Source: Pseudomonas sp. PA15(2017)
Lineage (GTDB): Bacteria > Pseudomonadota > Gammaproteobacteria > Pseudomonadales > Pseudomonadaceae
Direction: 5' to 3'
DNA length: 64,000 nucleotides
NCBI RefSeq assembly: GCF_001945395.1
Contig: NZ_MSXV01000059.1
Span: forward strand, 85,141-149,140
Shown: one piece after another, positions 41,583 to 50,753 of the stretch
Numbering within the stretch: the first letter of the stretch is position 1
Layout: each line of letters opens with the position of its first letter
Translations under genes and position numbers: made by a program
Notes under the pieces: generated by a model
The model's input: only the letters and a program-made list of their open reading frames with translations
What the model was told of the DNA's origin: nothing
Database searches by the model: none

Positions 41583-42524
41583 ATGGCCGATAGCGCTTTC
41601 TTTTGCCCGCTTACCCACGAAGGCATCCTCGCCGTGCGCGGCCCCGATGCAGCCAAGTTCCTGCAGGGCCAGATCACCTGCAACATCAACTACCTGGGCA
41701 CCAGCGGCTCGAGCCTGGGCGCTCGCTGTACACCCAAGGGTCGTATGCTGTCGAGTTTTCGCATCGTCAGCGTAGCCGATGGTTTTCTCCTGGCCATGAG
41801 CCAGGAGCTGCTGGCGGCGCAACTTGCCGAGCTGCAGAAATACGCGGTGTTCTCCAAGGCCAAGCTGAGCGACGAGAGCGCTGCCTGGGCTCGCTTCGGC
41901 CTGAGCGGCGCGGATGCCGTTCTGCAAGCCCTGGAGCTGGACCTCGCAGCCGAAGCTGACAGCGTGGCGAGCACCGACGCGCTGCTGGCCATCCGTCTCA
42001 GCGACGGCCGCGCCGAGCTGTGGGCGCCGGCCGAGCATGCCCAAGCCCTGCGTGCACGCCTGAGCGAGCAGCTCACTGAAGCCTCGCTCAACGACTGGCT
42101 GCTGGCGCAGATCCGCGCTGGCATTGGTCAGGTGACCGGCACCACGCGCGAGCTGTTCATTCCGCAGATGATCAATTTGCAGGCCGTAGGCGGCGTGAGC
42201 TTCAAGAAGGGCTGCTACACCGGCCAGGAAATCGTCGCCCGCATGCAGTACCTGGGCAAGCTCAAACGCCGCTTGTACCGCCTGCGCCTGGATGGCGACC
42301 AACCGCCGGCGCCGGGCACCGAGCTGTTCTCGCCCGTGCACCGCAGTGCGGTGGGCGAAGTGGTGCTGGCCGCCTCGAGCGTCGGCGGCGTGGAATTGCT
42401 GGCAGTCGTGCAGGCAGACGCGGCAATCGACGGCAATATCCACCTGGGCAGCCTGGAAGGTTTACCGCTCGACCTGCTCGACCTGCCGTATACGCTGGAC
42501 AGCAACCGCGAAATCCAGCGCTGA
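41583..42524 (+). CDS. ygfZ: Folate-binding protein YgfZ
   Basis: 313 residues related to the GcvT aminomethyltransferase fold; acts with tetrahydrofolate in Fe-S enzyme maintenance. The hallmark motif KGCYTGQE contains Cys211. LQGQITCNI and GARCTPKGRMLSSFRI are typical N-terminal segments. The ATG at 41583 (MADSAFFCPL) is preferred over a start 72 bp upstream. It is divergent from sdhE. Confidence 0.94.
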   Translation: MADSAFFCPLTHEGILAVRGPDAAKFLQGQITCNINYLGTSGSSLGARCTPKGRMLSSFRIVSVADGFLLAMSQELLAAQLAELQKYAVFSKAKLSDESAAWARFGLSGADAVLQALELDLAAEADSVASTDALLAIRLSDGRAELWAPAEHAQALRARLSEQLTEASLNDWLLAQIRAGIGQVTGTTRELFIPQMINLQAVGGVSFKKGCYTGQEIVARMQYLGKLKRRLYRLRLDGDQPPAPGTELFSPVHRSAVGEVVLAASSVGGVELLAVVQADAAIDGNIHLGSLEGLPLDLLDLPYTLDSNREIQR

Positions 42525-42572
42525 CGTACACTGCGTAGCGTCTGCCATCACTCCGCCAAGAACGAGAATTTC

Positions 42573-43409
42573 ATGAGCAAACTCGCCGAGAAAGTCCTGC
42601 TGGATCTGACCAGGGCCATCGAAAACGATGAACTGGTGCTGCCCACCCTGCCCGAGGTCGCCCTGAAGGTTCGCGAGGCGGCGGAGGACCCCAACGTCGG
42701 CATCCCCGAGATGACCAAGGTGATCGGTAACGACGCCGCGCTCACCGCACGCATCATCAAGGTGGTGAACAGCCCGCTGCTGCGCACCAACCGGGAAATC
42801 ACCGACCTGCAGATGGCCATCGGCCGCCTGGGTATCAACTATACGTGCAACCTGGCAACGGGCCTGGCCATGGAACAGATGTTCCAGGCGACCACCGATG
42901 TGGTCGACCGCAAGATGCGCGAAGTGTGGACCAAGAGCACCGAGATCGCGGGTATCTGCCACGTGCTGTGCCGTCATTACACGCGGCTGATGCCGGATCA
43001 GGCCACCCTCGCCGGCCTGGTGCACCAGATTGGCGTGCTGCCGATCCTCACCTATGCCGAAGAGCACAGCGAGTTGCTGGCCGACTCGATCAGCCTCAAC
43101 CATGTGATCGAGCAAATCCACCCGATCATTGGTGACAAGATCCTGCGCACCTGGGAATTCCCGGAGATGATCGCCTGCATCCCGAGCCAATACCTGAACT
43201 TCAGCCGCGACGGCGGCAAGGTGGACTACGTCGACATCGTGCAGGTGGCTACCCTGCAGAGCCACCTCGGCACCCCGCACCCTTATACACAGCTGGACTG
43301 GAGCCAGATTCCGGCGTTCGCCAAGCTCGGCATCAAACCGGACCTGGACATCCATGCCGACGAAGACCTCTCGGCGGCCATGGACGCTGCCATGACCATG
43401 CTGCAGTGA
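42573..43409 (+). CDS. HDOD-domain signalling protein
   Basis: 278 residues, almost entirely an HDOD domain: LVLPTLPEVALKVREAAEDP, IGNDAALTARIIKVVNSPLL, AIGRLGINYTCNLATGLAM. The His-Asp pair of true HD phosphodiesterases is not kept (LVHQIGVLPI), so it is probably a non-enzymatic signalling scaffold. It starts 48 bp after ygfZ. Specific pathway unknown. Confidence 0.88.
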   Translation: MSKLAEKVLLDLTRAIENDELVLPTLPEVALKVREAAEDPNVGIPEMTKVIGNDAALTARIIKVVNSPLLRTNREITDLQMAIGRLGINYTCNLATGLAMEQMFQATTDVVDRKMREVWTKSTEIAGICHVLCRHYTRLMPDQATLAGLVHQIGVLPILTYAEEHSELLADSISLNHVIEQIHPIIGDKILRTWEFPEMIACIPSQYLNFSRDGGKVDYVDIVQVATLQSHLGTPHPYTQLDWSQIPAFAKLGIKPDLDIHADEDLSAAMDAAMTMLQ

Positions 43410-43414
43410 CCGCT

Positions 43415-43438
43415 CGGGGGCGAGTCTCGGCTCGCCCC
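43415..43438. terminator. Possible bidirectional terminator between HDOD gene and tctE
   Basis: A perfect 9-bp GC stem (CGGGGCGAG, loop TCTCGG, CTCGCCCCG) fills most of the 35-bp gap between these convergent genes. The T-run is minimal on both sides. Confidence 0.45.
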
Positions 43439-43444
43439 GTTCAG

Positions 43445-44836
43445 CTAACTCGTCTCACCACGAAACACCACGCGCACCAGCAGTCCATGGGGGCTGGCCT
43501 GATGCAGGCTGATATCGGCGCGGTGAGCGCGGCAGATCTCGCCGACGATGGCCAACCCCAGGCCAGCGCCCAGCCCCTGGGCCTGGCGCCGATAGAAGCG
43601 CTCGAACACTCGCTCCCGATCTTCCTCGGGAATGCCCGGCCCATCGTCCTCGACCTCCAGCACCCCCGGCTCCCTGACCCGCAGGATGACGTTGCCGCCG
43701 GCCTCGGTGTAAGCCATGGCATTGTCGACCAGGTTGCACAACAGCTCATTGAGCAGCGTCGGCTCGCCGCGAATCCACACCGGCTGCTCGGCCTCCAGCG
43801 CCAGGGCTACGCCGCGCGAATGAGCCAAAGGCGCCAGAGCCATGCCCAGTTCGCGGGCCAGCTGGCTGAGATCCAGGCGCAAAGCGCCGCCCTCGGCAAT
43901 CGCCCGCGCACCGCTTTCGATCCGTGCCAATGACAACAGCTGGTTGGCCAGGTGAGTCAGGCGATCGGCATTGAGGGCCGCGTCCTCGAGCGTTGCGTGC
44001 CAGATGCGCGGATCCTGGTCACGCAGGCCCAGTTCGACGCGCGCCTTGAGCGCCGCCAGGGGCGTACGCAGCTCGTGGGAAGCATCGGCGATGAACTGCG
44101 ACTGCCGCTCGAACAGGCCGCGCAGTCGGTCGTTGAACTGATTCAGGGCGTTGACCAGTGGCCGCAATTCTCTTGGCATGTCCTCGTCCGGCAGCGGGCG
44201 CAGGTCGTCGCTGCTGCGCGCGGCGACCGTTCTGCGCAGGCTTTCGAGCGGTCGCAACCCGGCGCTCACCGCCAACCAGACCAGCAGCAGCGCACTGAGC
44301 GACAGTAAGCCCATGCGCCACAACGTGCCCAACAGCAGATCTCGGGTCATGCGCTCCCGGGCACCCTGGGTTTCAGCCACGCGGATCTCGGCGACGCCGC
44401 TGTAACCGGGCTCGCTGACCGGCTGCAGGAAACTGACCACGCGCACGCCCTGCCCGCGGTAATCGCCATCGTAGAACTTGGCCAGCGCCGGGTAATCATT
44501 GGTTCGCGGCGTATTCGGCGGCGCCGCGGGCAGGTCTTCGTACCCCGAGACCAGCTCGCCCTTGGGGCCGAGCACCTGATAATAAATACGCCCGGCGCTG
44601 TCGTAGGCGAAGGTGTCCAGGGCGATATACGGCACATTGGCACTGAGCATGCCTTCGACGGCGTAGAGCCCGTCCGAGATCGCCCGAGCCGACGCCAGCA
44701 GGGTGCGATCGTAAGCCGTATCGGCCGCGTGGCGGGCACTCCAGTAGGCGGTCAGACTGCTGACCAGAAGGATCACCGTGAACAGCGCGGCGAGCCGGCG
44801 AATCAGCCGGCCACGCAGACTGCCTGGCCTATCCAC
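43445..44836 (-). CDS. tctE: Tricarboxylate-sensing histidine kinase TctE
   Basis: 463 residues. A first membrane helix lies at about 16-34, a periplasmic 2CSK_N sensor to about 165, and a second helix at about 173-193. The phospho-acceptor is His254 in ADASHELRTPLAALKARVEL, and the N, G1 and G2 boxes are NLVDNAMAY, VEDDGPGIPEE and GLGAGLGLAIVG. It pairs with TctD, overlapping it by 8 bp, and should control the tctCBA genes. Confidence 0.93.
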   Translation of the reverse strand: MDRPGSLRGRLIRRLAALFTVILLVSSLTAYWSARHAADTAYDRTLLASARAISDGLYAVEGMLSANVPYIALDTFAYDSAGRIYYQVLGPKGELVSGYEDLPAAPPNTPRTNDYPALAKFYDGDYRGQGVRVVSFLQPVSEPGYSGVAEIRVAETQGARERMTRDLLLGTLWRMGLLSLSALLLVWLAVSAGLRPLESLRRTVAARSSDDLRPLPDEDMPRELRPLVNALNQFNDRLRGLFERQSQFIADASHELRTPLAALKARVELGLRDQDPRIWHATLEDAALNADRLTHLANQLLSLARIESGARAIAEGGALRLDLSQLARELGMALAPLAHSRGVALALEAEQPVWIRGEPTLLNELLCNLVDNAMAYTEAGGNVILRVREPGVLEVEDDGPGIPEEDRERVFERFYRRQAQGLGAGLGLAIVGEICRAHRADISLHQASPHGLLVRVVFRGETS

Positions 44837-45500
44837 CCGTGGCTTCCAGCAGATAGCCCAGGCCGCGGAAGGTGACGATGCGCACCGAACCGCCTTCGAG
44901 CTTCTTGCGCAGGCGGTGGACGTAGATTTCGATGGAGTCGGCGCTCGCCTCCTCGTCCAGGCCGAACACCTGGGAGGCCAGTTGCTCCTTGCTCATGACG
45001 CGCCCTGGCCGGGAGATCATCGCCTCGAGCACGGCCTGCTCGCGAGAGGTCAGATTGAGGCTCTCCTCCAGCAACGTGAAGCGCCGGGTATCCAGGTCGT
45101 AGACCAGGTCACCGCAGCGCAGTTGCTGCTCGCCACCCAGCATGCTACGGCGTAGTAAGGCCTTGACCCGCGCCTCCAGCTCACTCAGTTCGAAGGGTTT
45201 GGCCAGATAGTCGTCGGCCCCCAGATTCAAGCCGTGCACGCGGTCCTTGACCTCTCCGCGGGCCGTGAGCATCAACACCGGGATGGTCTTGCCGCGGGCG
45301 CGCAAGCGCGCCAGCACCTCGAAGCCGTCCATGCGCGGCAAGCCGACGTCCAGAATCGCCAGGGCGTACTCCTCGCTGCCAAGCGCGAGATCAGCCGCTA
45401 CGCCATCATGCAGCACATCCACCGTCCATCCCGCACTCTTGAGCGCCTGGGTGACGCTCGCCGCCAATTGCGGATGATCCTCGACCAGCAGAATTCGCAC
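44829..45500 (-). CDS. tctD: OmpR-family response regulator TctD
   Basis: 223 residues. Receiver domain with E7-D8, phosphorylation site Asp51 (LAILDVGLPRMDGF), Thr79 and Lys101 (DYLAKPF). A C-terminal winged helix follows (DSIEIYVHRLRKKL). The start is GTG at 45500 (VRILLVEDHP), 5 nt after a GGAGG site; the ATG 30 bp upstream is less family-like. It is divergent from the tctCBA side, where an 11-bp direct repeat may be its binding site. Confidence 0.93.
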   Translation of the reverse strand: MRILLVEDHPQLAASVTQALKSAGWTVDVLHDGVAADLALGSEEYALAILDVGLPRMDGFEVLARLRARGKTIPVLMLTARGEVKDRVHGLNLGADDYLAKPFELSELEARVKALLRRSMLGGEQQLRCGDLVYDLDTRRFTLLEESLNLTSREQAVLEAMISRPGRVMSKEQLASQVFGLDEEASADSIEIYVHRLRKKLEGGSVRIVTFRGLGYLLEATGG

Positions 45501-45618
45501 TGCAACCTCCAACCGAACCATGGACTTGACCGCCATGTGTGGCGAGAGTTTACCGCTCGCGCACAAAGTTGGCAGTTACAGCATGAAAAGGCGACACATG
45601 TGCAACAACTTGCTGCAT

Positions 45619-45639
45619 TGAAAGGTTGGTGAAAGGTTG
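45619..45639. promoter_or_regulatory. Direct repeat TGAAAGGTTG spaced by one helical turn
   Basis: TGAAAGGTTG occurs at 45619-45628 and again at 45630-45639, an 11-bp period. Tandem half-sites at one helical turn are the usual binding pattern of OmpR-family regulators, so this is a candidate TctD site between tctD and the tct transport genes. Binding is inferred, not shown. Confidence 0.45.
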
Positions 45640-45736
45640 CACTTCTAGGATCACTTCCCGGGCGGCTCGATCCTCCCAATCAGCGACTCGCACGGTGGCG
45701 TGCGGTCGTGACAACAATAACAATGGAGTATCACGC

Positions 45737-46480
45737 ATGCCGATCGCCGCGCGCCGGGCTATCTCGTCTTCGAGCCTTTTGAGCCTCGCCCTGCCGGCTG
45801 CCTTCTTCGCCTCGCTCGCCCAGGCGAACCTCCCCGAGTACTCCGTTTCTAGCCTGGAAAATCAGACCCAGCCAGCCCTCTATCGTGCCCCTGAGCCAGC
45901 GCCCCGTGACCGTCGGGAAGACGCTCAGCAGCTCGAGGCAGCCCAGCAGACCAGCCGATACGCAGCCGAACACGACACAGCCGCCGAGCCGTCCGAGGCG
46001 ATTGCCGATAGGGAGCGTATCGTGACCCAGCGCGCAGTCAACGAGCCAGGTGTACAAGCTCGTCGCACGCGACCAGGCGCGTTATTTGACCAATCGCAGC
46101 CCGCAGCCGCGAACAGTGCTGCAGACCATGCGGCTTATCTGCCCTTTTTCATCGCTTCTGCCGAACCCAGCACGGGTGGACGGCAGACGAGTCACGACTT
46201 CAAAGCGCTCGGCGTTCCTGTCCTGCGCTCCCGCCCACTAGGGTCTGTTCCCGTTTCACGCACGGCCGCGCTGAAACGGGAACAGACCCCAGGCAGCCCC
46301 GGCGATCATGCTGAAGTGGCGGACGCCGGCAGTGGCGACAGGCAATGGGAACGCAACGTCGACTTGAAGTATGTGGCACGCAGCGCTGCCGTCCGGGAAG
46401 CAGGCAACAGCCTGGCGCCCAAGCTACAGCGCTACCGCCTCGACCGATCAGCCGAGCATTCGCGCCTGTGCGCGTAGCGA
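45737..46480 (+). pseudogene. Degraded exported-protein/OprD-type porin gene (opdH position)
   Basis: The 246-codon frame begins with a good ribosome-binding site (GGAG at 45724-45727) and a clear signal peptide (SLLSLALPAAFFASLAQA). The middle looks non-functional, with abnormal codon use from about 45980 and an inserted 49-bp palindrome. Near 46343-46375 it encodes QWERNVDLKYV, which resembles the C-terminal region of OprD-family porins; another porin-like stretch (SYSATASTDQPSIR) follows in a different frame. P. aeruginosa has opdH between tctD and tctC, so this is probably its remnant. A real, unusual secreted protein cannot be excluded. Confidence 0.5.
46241..46289. repeat. Palindrome with 18-bp perfect arms
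   Basis: GGGTCTGTTCCCGTTTCA (46241-46258) is the exact reverse complement of 46272-46289, with a 13-nt GC-rich centre. It lies inside the degraded porin-like gene and was probably inserted there. No target-site duplication was recognised. Confidence 0.75.
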
Positions 46481-46552
46481 GGCTCGCCCGTACCGCGCCA
46501 TTGGCCGGTGTGATGCTGGTTACACAATAAAGACTCCAACGGAGAACAACCG

Positions 46553-47536
46553 ATGAAAACATCTCTGCGTACCATCCTGCTGACCGCCTCCTGCCTGATG
46601 CTGGCGGGCCAGGCACTGGCCGACGAGCCCCGTCGTCCCGAGTGCATCGCACCGGCTGCCCCCGGCGGCGGCTTCGACCTGACCTGCAAACTGGCGCAGA
46701 GCGCGCTGGTCGAAAGCAAGCTGCTCAAGGCGCCGATGCGCGTGACCTACATGCCTGGCGGCGTTGGTGCAGTGGCCTATAACGCGGTAGTCGCCCAGCG
46801 TCCGTCCGAAGCGGGCACCATCACCGCCTTCTCCAGCGGCTCGCTACTCAACCTTGCGCAGGGCAAGTTCGGTCGTTTCGACGAGAACGCCGTGAAGTGG
46901 CTGGCTGGCGTCGGCACCAGCTACGGTGCTCTGGCGGTACGCAACGATTCGCCATTCAAGACCCTCGACGACCTGGTCAAGGCCTTGAAGGAAAACCCAG
47001 GCAAAGTGGTCATCGGTTCCGGCGGCACCGTCGGCAGCCAGGACTGGATGCAGACCGCACTGATTGCCCGCGCCGCCGGTATCGACCCACGCGAACTGCG
47101 CTACGTGGCAATGGAAGGCGGTGGCGAGCTGGCTACCGCCCTGCTCGGCGGCCACATCCAGGTAGCCAGTACCGACATCTCCGACTCCGTACCGCACATC
47201 GAAAGCGGTGACATGCGCATTCTCGCGGTGTTCTCTGAAGAGCGCCTGCCAGGTAACGTGGTCGCCAACATCCCGACCGCCAAGGAGCAGGGCTTCGACG
47301 TGGTGTGGCCGGTGATCCGCGGCTTCTACCTCGGCCCGAAAGTCAGCGACGAAGCGTACACCTGGTGGAAGAACGCCTTCGACCAGCTGCTGGCCTCCGA
47401 AGATTTCGCCAAGCTGCGTGAAGACCGTGAGCTCTATCCGTTCGCCATGACCGGTGACGAGCTGGACGCCTACGTCAAGAAGCAGGTCGCACAGTACAAG
47501 GAACTGGCCCAGGAATTCGGCCTGATCCAGCAGTAA
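46553..47536 (+). CDS. tctC: Tricarboxylate-binding periplasmic protein TctC
   Basis: 327 residues with a signal peptide (SCLMLAGQALA). It is the binding protein of a tripartite tricarboxylate transporter (Bug family). The ligand-loop motif PGGGFD and the later GSGGTVGSQD are present. It delivers citrate-like substrates to TctA/TctB. GGAG precedes the ATG. First gene of tctCBA and adjacent to the TctDE regulators, so citrate or related tricarboxylates are the likely substrates. Confidence 0.93.
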   Translation: MKTSLRTILLTASCLMLAGQALADEPRRPECIAPAAPGGGFDLTCKLAQSALVESKLLKAPMRVTYMPGGVGAVAYNAVVAQRPSEAGTITAFSSGSLLNLAQGKFGRFDENAVKWLAGVGTSYGALAVRNDSPFKTLDDLVKALKENPGKVVIGSGGTVGSQDWMQTALIARAAGIDPRELRYVAMEGGGELATALLGGHIQVASTDISDSVPHIESGDMRILAVFSEERLPGNVVANIPTAKEQGFDVVWPVIRGFYLGPKVSDEAYTWWKNAFDQLLASEDFAKLREDRELYPFAMTGDELDAYVKKQVAQYKELAQEFGLIQQ

Positions 47537-47620
47537 CACCCGCGCCGCATCCCTTACCCGGTCATCCTCTGGGCATTGCCCAGGGGATGCCTTTGTCATG
47601 CTCGAACGAGGACTTCCTCA

Positions 47621-48079
47621 ATGTCACAACGCATTTTCGGCGTCGTGCTACTGCTCGCCTGCGTAGCGCTGGGTATCGTCGCCTGGGGCTATCACGCGCC
47701 TTTCTCCTATGAGCCGGTGGGCCCGCGCGCCTACCCGATGCTGCTGCTGATCCTGATGGGTCTGGGCGCCATCTATCTGCTGGTCAAGAAGCCGTCGAGC
47801 AGCGCTTCGCACAGTGACGAGCCGCCTCTGGACCGTCACGTGATCAGCAAGGTGATCGGCTGCGTGGTGATCCTCACCATCTATGCCGCCCTGTTCGAAC
47901 CCCTGGGTTTCGTGCCGGCCAGCCTGATCTTCGGTATCGCCATGGCGCGTCTGTACGAAGGCACCTGGGTCGCCAGCGTGATTTCCGGTGTGGTACTGGC
48001 CATCGGTCTGTACCTGCTGTTCGACAAAATCCTCGACGTACCGCTGCCGCTCGGCATCCTGTCCTCCCTGGAGATCTGA
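47621..48079 (+). CDS. tctB: Small permease subunit TctB
   Basis: 152 residues with four predicted membrane helices (FGVVLLLACVALGIVAWGYH; AYPMLLLILMGLGAIYLLV; VIGCVVILTIYAALFEPLGF; VISGVVLAIGLYLLF). The second helix begins with PRAYP, a conserved TctB feature. It lies 84 bp after tctC and 3 bp before tctA. The ATG at 47621 is chosen because the upstream in-frame start adds a non-conserved hydrophilic stretch. Confidence 0.9.
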   Translation: MSQRIFGVVLLLACVALGIVAWGYHAPFSYEPVGPRAYPMLLLILMGLGAIYLLVKKPSSSASHSDEPPLDRHVISKVIGCVVILTIYAALFEPLGFVPASLIFGIAMARLYEGTWVASVISGVVLAIGLYLLFDKILDVPLPLGILSSLEI

Positions 48080-48082
48080 TCC

Positions 48083-49597
48083 GTGGATACTTTTAGCTAC
48101 CTGGGTCAGGGCTTCGGCGTCGCCCTGAGCCCCTACAACCTGTTCACCGCGCTGTGCGGCACCCTGATCGGTACTATCGTCGGCCTGCTGCCGGGCCTGG
48201 GCCCGATCAACGGCGTGGCGCTGCTGATCCCCATCGCCTTCGCTCTCGGCCTGCCGCCGGAAACCGCGCTGATCCTGCTCGCTGCCGTGTACCTGGGCTG
48301 CGAATACGGCGGTCGTATTTCCTCCATTCTGCTGAACATTCCGGGCGAAGCTTCGGCCGTGATGACCACCCTGGACGGCTACCCACTGGCCCGTCAGGGC
48401 AAGGCCGGTGTCGCCCTGTCGATCTCCGCCTGGAGCTCGTTCGTCGGCGGCTTGATGGCCACCTGTGGCGTGGTGATCTTCGCCCCGCTGCTGGCCAAAT
48501 GGGCGGTGGCGTTCGGCCCGGCCGAATACTTCGTGCTGATGGTGTTCGCCATCGTCTGCCTGGCGGGCATGGCCGGCAACAAACCAATGAAGACCGCGAT
48601 CGCGGCCTGTATTGGCTTGTTCCTGTCGTGCGTCGGCATCGATTCGAACAGCGGCGTGTACCGCTTCACCTTCGGCAGCCTCGGCCTGGCCGACGGCATC
48701 CAGTTCGTGGTGTTGGTGCTCGGTCTGTTCTCGGTCAGCGAGATCCTCGTGCTGCTGGAGCGCACCCACCATGGCCAGAAGGCCATTGAAGCCAAGGGCC
48801 GCATGCTGTTCAACCTCAAGGAAGGCCTGTCGGTACTGGCCACCAACCTGCGCAGCGGCGCGGTCGGTTTCGGCCTGGGCATCCTGCCGGGCGCCGGTGC
48901 AACCCTGGCCAGCGCCGTGGCCTACATGAGCGAGAAGCGCCTGGCCCACAAGGACAACAAGTTCGGCAATGGTGACCTGCGCGGCCTGGCCGCTCCGGAA
49001 ACCGCCAACAGCGCCTCGGCCTGCGGCTCCATGGTGCCGATGCTGACATTAGGCGTTCCTGGCTCAGGCACCACCGCGGTGATGCTCGGCGCCCTGACGC
49101 TGTACAACATCACCCCCGGCCCGCTGCTGTTCCAGAACCAGCCGGACATCGTCTGGGGTCTGATCGCCTCGCTGTTCGTGGCCAACGTCATGCTCATCGT
49201 GATGAACGTGCCGATGATCAAGGTGTTCACCAAGATCCTTGCCGTGCCTTACTGGGCCCTGGTGCCAGCCATCGCCATCATCACTTCGATCGGCGTTTAC
49301 GCCGTGCACGCCACCGCGTTCGACCTGTATCTGATGATCGGCATCGGCATCGCCGGCTACATCCTGCGCAAGATGGACTTCCCGCTGTCGGCCATCCTCT
49401 TGGGCTTCATCCTTGGCGGCCTGATGGAACAGAACCTGCGCCGCGCCCTGTCGATCTCCAATGGTGACCTGGGCATCCTGTTCGCCAGCCCGATCACCTG
49501 GGGCGTGTGGACGCTGATCGTGGCGATGATCGCCCTGCCGTTCTACCGCGCCTGGCGCAGGCGCAGCGAGCGCAAGGCCGAAGCGGCCAATGCCTGA
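48083..49597 (+). CDS. tctA: Large permease subunit TctA
   Basis: 504 residues with about 12 membrane helices. Conserved Gly/Pro-rich segments are GTIVGLLPGLGPINGVALLI, YGGRISSILLNIPGEASAV and PMLTLGVPGSGTTAVMLGAL; the repeated G-L-P-G-x-G and G-x-P-G-x-x motifs mark the substrate pathway. It forms the sodium-driven transporter with TctB and TctC. It starts 3 bp after tctB (GTG) and overlaps the AbrB-type gene by 8 bp. Confidence 0.96.
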   Translation: MDTFSYLGQGFGVALSPYNLFTALCGTLIGTIVGLLPGLGPINGVALLIPIAFALGLPPETALILLAAVYLGCEYGGRISSILLNIPGEASAVMTTLDGYPLARQGKAGVALSISAWSSFVGGLMATCGVVIFAPLLAKWAVAFGPAEYFVLMVFAIVCLAGMAGNKPMKTAIAACIGLFLSCVGIDSNSGVYRFTFGSLGLADGIQFVVLVLGLFSVSEILVLLERTHHGQKAIEAKGRMLFNLKEGLSVLATNLRSGAVGFGLGILPGAGATLASAVAYMSEKRLAHKDNKFGNGDLRGLAAPETANSASACGSMVPMLTLGVPGSGTTAVMLGALTLYNITPGPLLFQNQPDIVWGLIASLFVANVMLIVMNVPMIKVFTKILAVPYWALVPAIAIITSIGVYAVHATAFDLYLMIGIGIAGYILRKMDFPLSAILLGFILGGLMEQNLRRALSISNGDLGILFASPITWGVWTLIVAMIALPFYRAWRRRSERKAEAANA

Positions 49598-50645
49598 TAG
49601 CGTCGACCCGCAAGGCAACGCCAGGCATCTGCGCAACTGGTGGCTCACGCCGCTGGTTGGCGCAGTCGGTGGTTATCTGGCCAGCCTCATCGGCTGGCCT
49701 TTGCCTTGGGTGATCGGCTCTCTGCTGGCAGTGATCCTGCTGCGCTGCAGCGGCGTACTCAGTCAGGAAATGCCCGGTGGTCGCCAGGTCGGCCAGTGGC
49801 TGGTGGCCGCCGGAATCGGCCTGCACTTCACCAGCGAAGTGCTCGAGCAGGTGCTTGGTAATCTGACGATCATCCTAATCGGTGCCTTCGCCACGCTCGC
49901 GCTGAGCGTCATCGGTATTGCCGGCCTGCGCCGCTCCGGTGTGGATCGCGCTACGGCCTTCTTCGCCAGCATGCCCGGCGGTGCCAGCGAAATGGTCAAC
50001 CTGTCCCGCCGCCACGGCGCCCAGCCGGCACGTATCGCCGCCGCGCACAGCGTGCGGCTGCTGATGGTCATTTTGCTGATTCCGGCGCTGTTCACCTGGG
50101 GCTTGCCACCCGCCGAACCCGCACCCGCCATGCCGGTTGACTGGTTCTGGCTGGCGATCCTTCTGCCTGCGGGTGCGCTGCTGGCCTTGCTATGGCGACG
50201 GCTCGGGCAACCCAACCCGTGGATGCTCGGCCCGTTGACGCTGTGCGCCGCGGCCAGCGTGACCTTCGATCTGCATATCGGCATGCCCGGCTGGCTCGGT
50301 CAGCTAGGCCAGTGGTTGATCGGCTGCGCCCTGGGCTGTCATTTCGACCGGGCTTTCTTTCGCAGTGCCCCCAGCTTTCTCGCTCGGGTGGTGCTGTTCA
50401 CGCTGCTGGCGATGATCGTCACGGCGCTGCTCGGTTCGGCCATCGGCTGGGTAAGCGGCATCGAGTCGGTTTCGCTGATGCTCGGCATGATGCCCGGCGG
50501 CATCACCGAACTGTGCCTGACCGCAGAAGCACTGCAGTTGTCGGTTGCCCTGGTCACGGCGCTACAGGCACTGCGCCTGTTCCTGGTGATGTTCCTGGCC
50601 GAGCCGTTGTACCGCCTGTGGCAGCGACACTCGCCACAGCCCTGA
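49590..50645 (+). CDS. AbrB-family (AmoA-like duplicated) membrane protein
   Basis: 351 residues made of two similar membrane halves of about five helices, each ending in MPGG: ASMPGGASEMVNLSRRHGAQ and GMMPGGITELCLTAEALQ. This is the AbrB/DUF702-type family once annotated as ammonia monooxygenase; its transport or regulatory role is unknown. It is the last gene of the tctCBA operon, overlapping tctA by 8 bp, which hints at a tie to tricarboxylate uptake. Confidence 0.88.
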   Translation: MPDSVDPQGNARHLRNWWLTPLVGAVGGYLASLIGWPLPWVIGSLLAVILLRCSGVLSQEMPGGRQVGQWLVAAGIGLHFTSEVLEQVLGNLTIILIGAFATLALSVIGIAGLRRSGVDRATAFFASMPGGASEMVNLSRRHGAQPARIAAAHSVRLLMVILLIPALFTWGLPPAEPAPAMPVDWFWLAILLPAGALLALLWRRLGQPNPWMLGPLTLCAAASVTFDLHIGMPGWLGQLGQWLIGCALGCHFDRAFFRSAPSFLARVVLFTLLAMIVTALLGSAIGWVSGIESVSLMLGMMPGGITELCLTAEALQLSVALVTALQALRLFLVMFLAEPLYRLWQRHSPQP

Positions 50646-50653
50646 CCGCTCAT

Positions 50654-50678
50654 GCCTGACTTAACGTCGGGCTTTTTT
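50654..50678 (+). terminator. Rho-independent terminator of the tct operon
   Basis: A 7-bp stem (GCCTGAC with GTCGGGC, one G-T pair) and TTAAC loop are followed by six T, starting 9 bp after the AbrB-type stop codon. Confidence 0.8.
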
Positions 50679-50753
50679 AGCGGATATGTCCGCGCACGTG
50701 CTGTCGATATGGCTGGCTTACTCTTGTCCAGGTACGCACTGCGAGGAGTCGAC

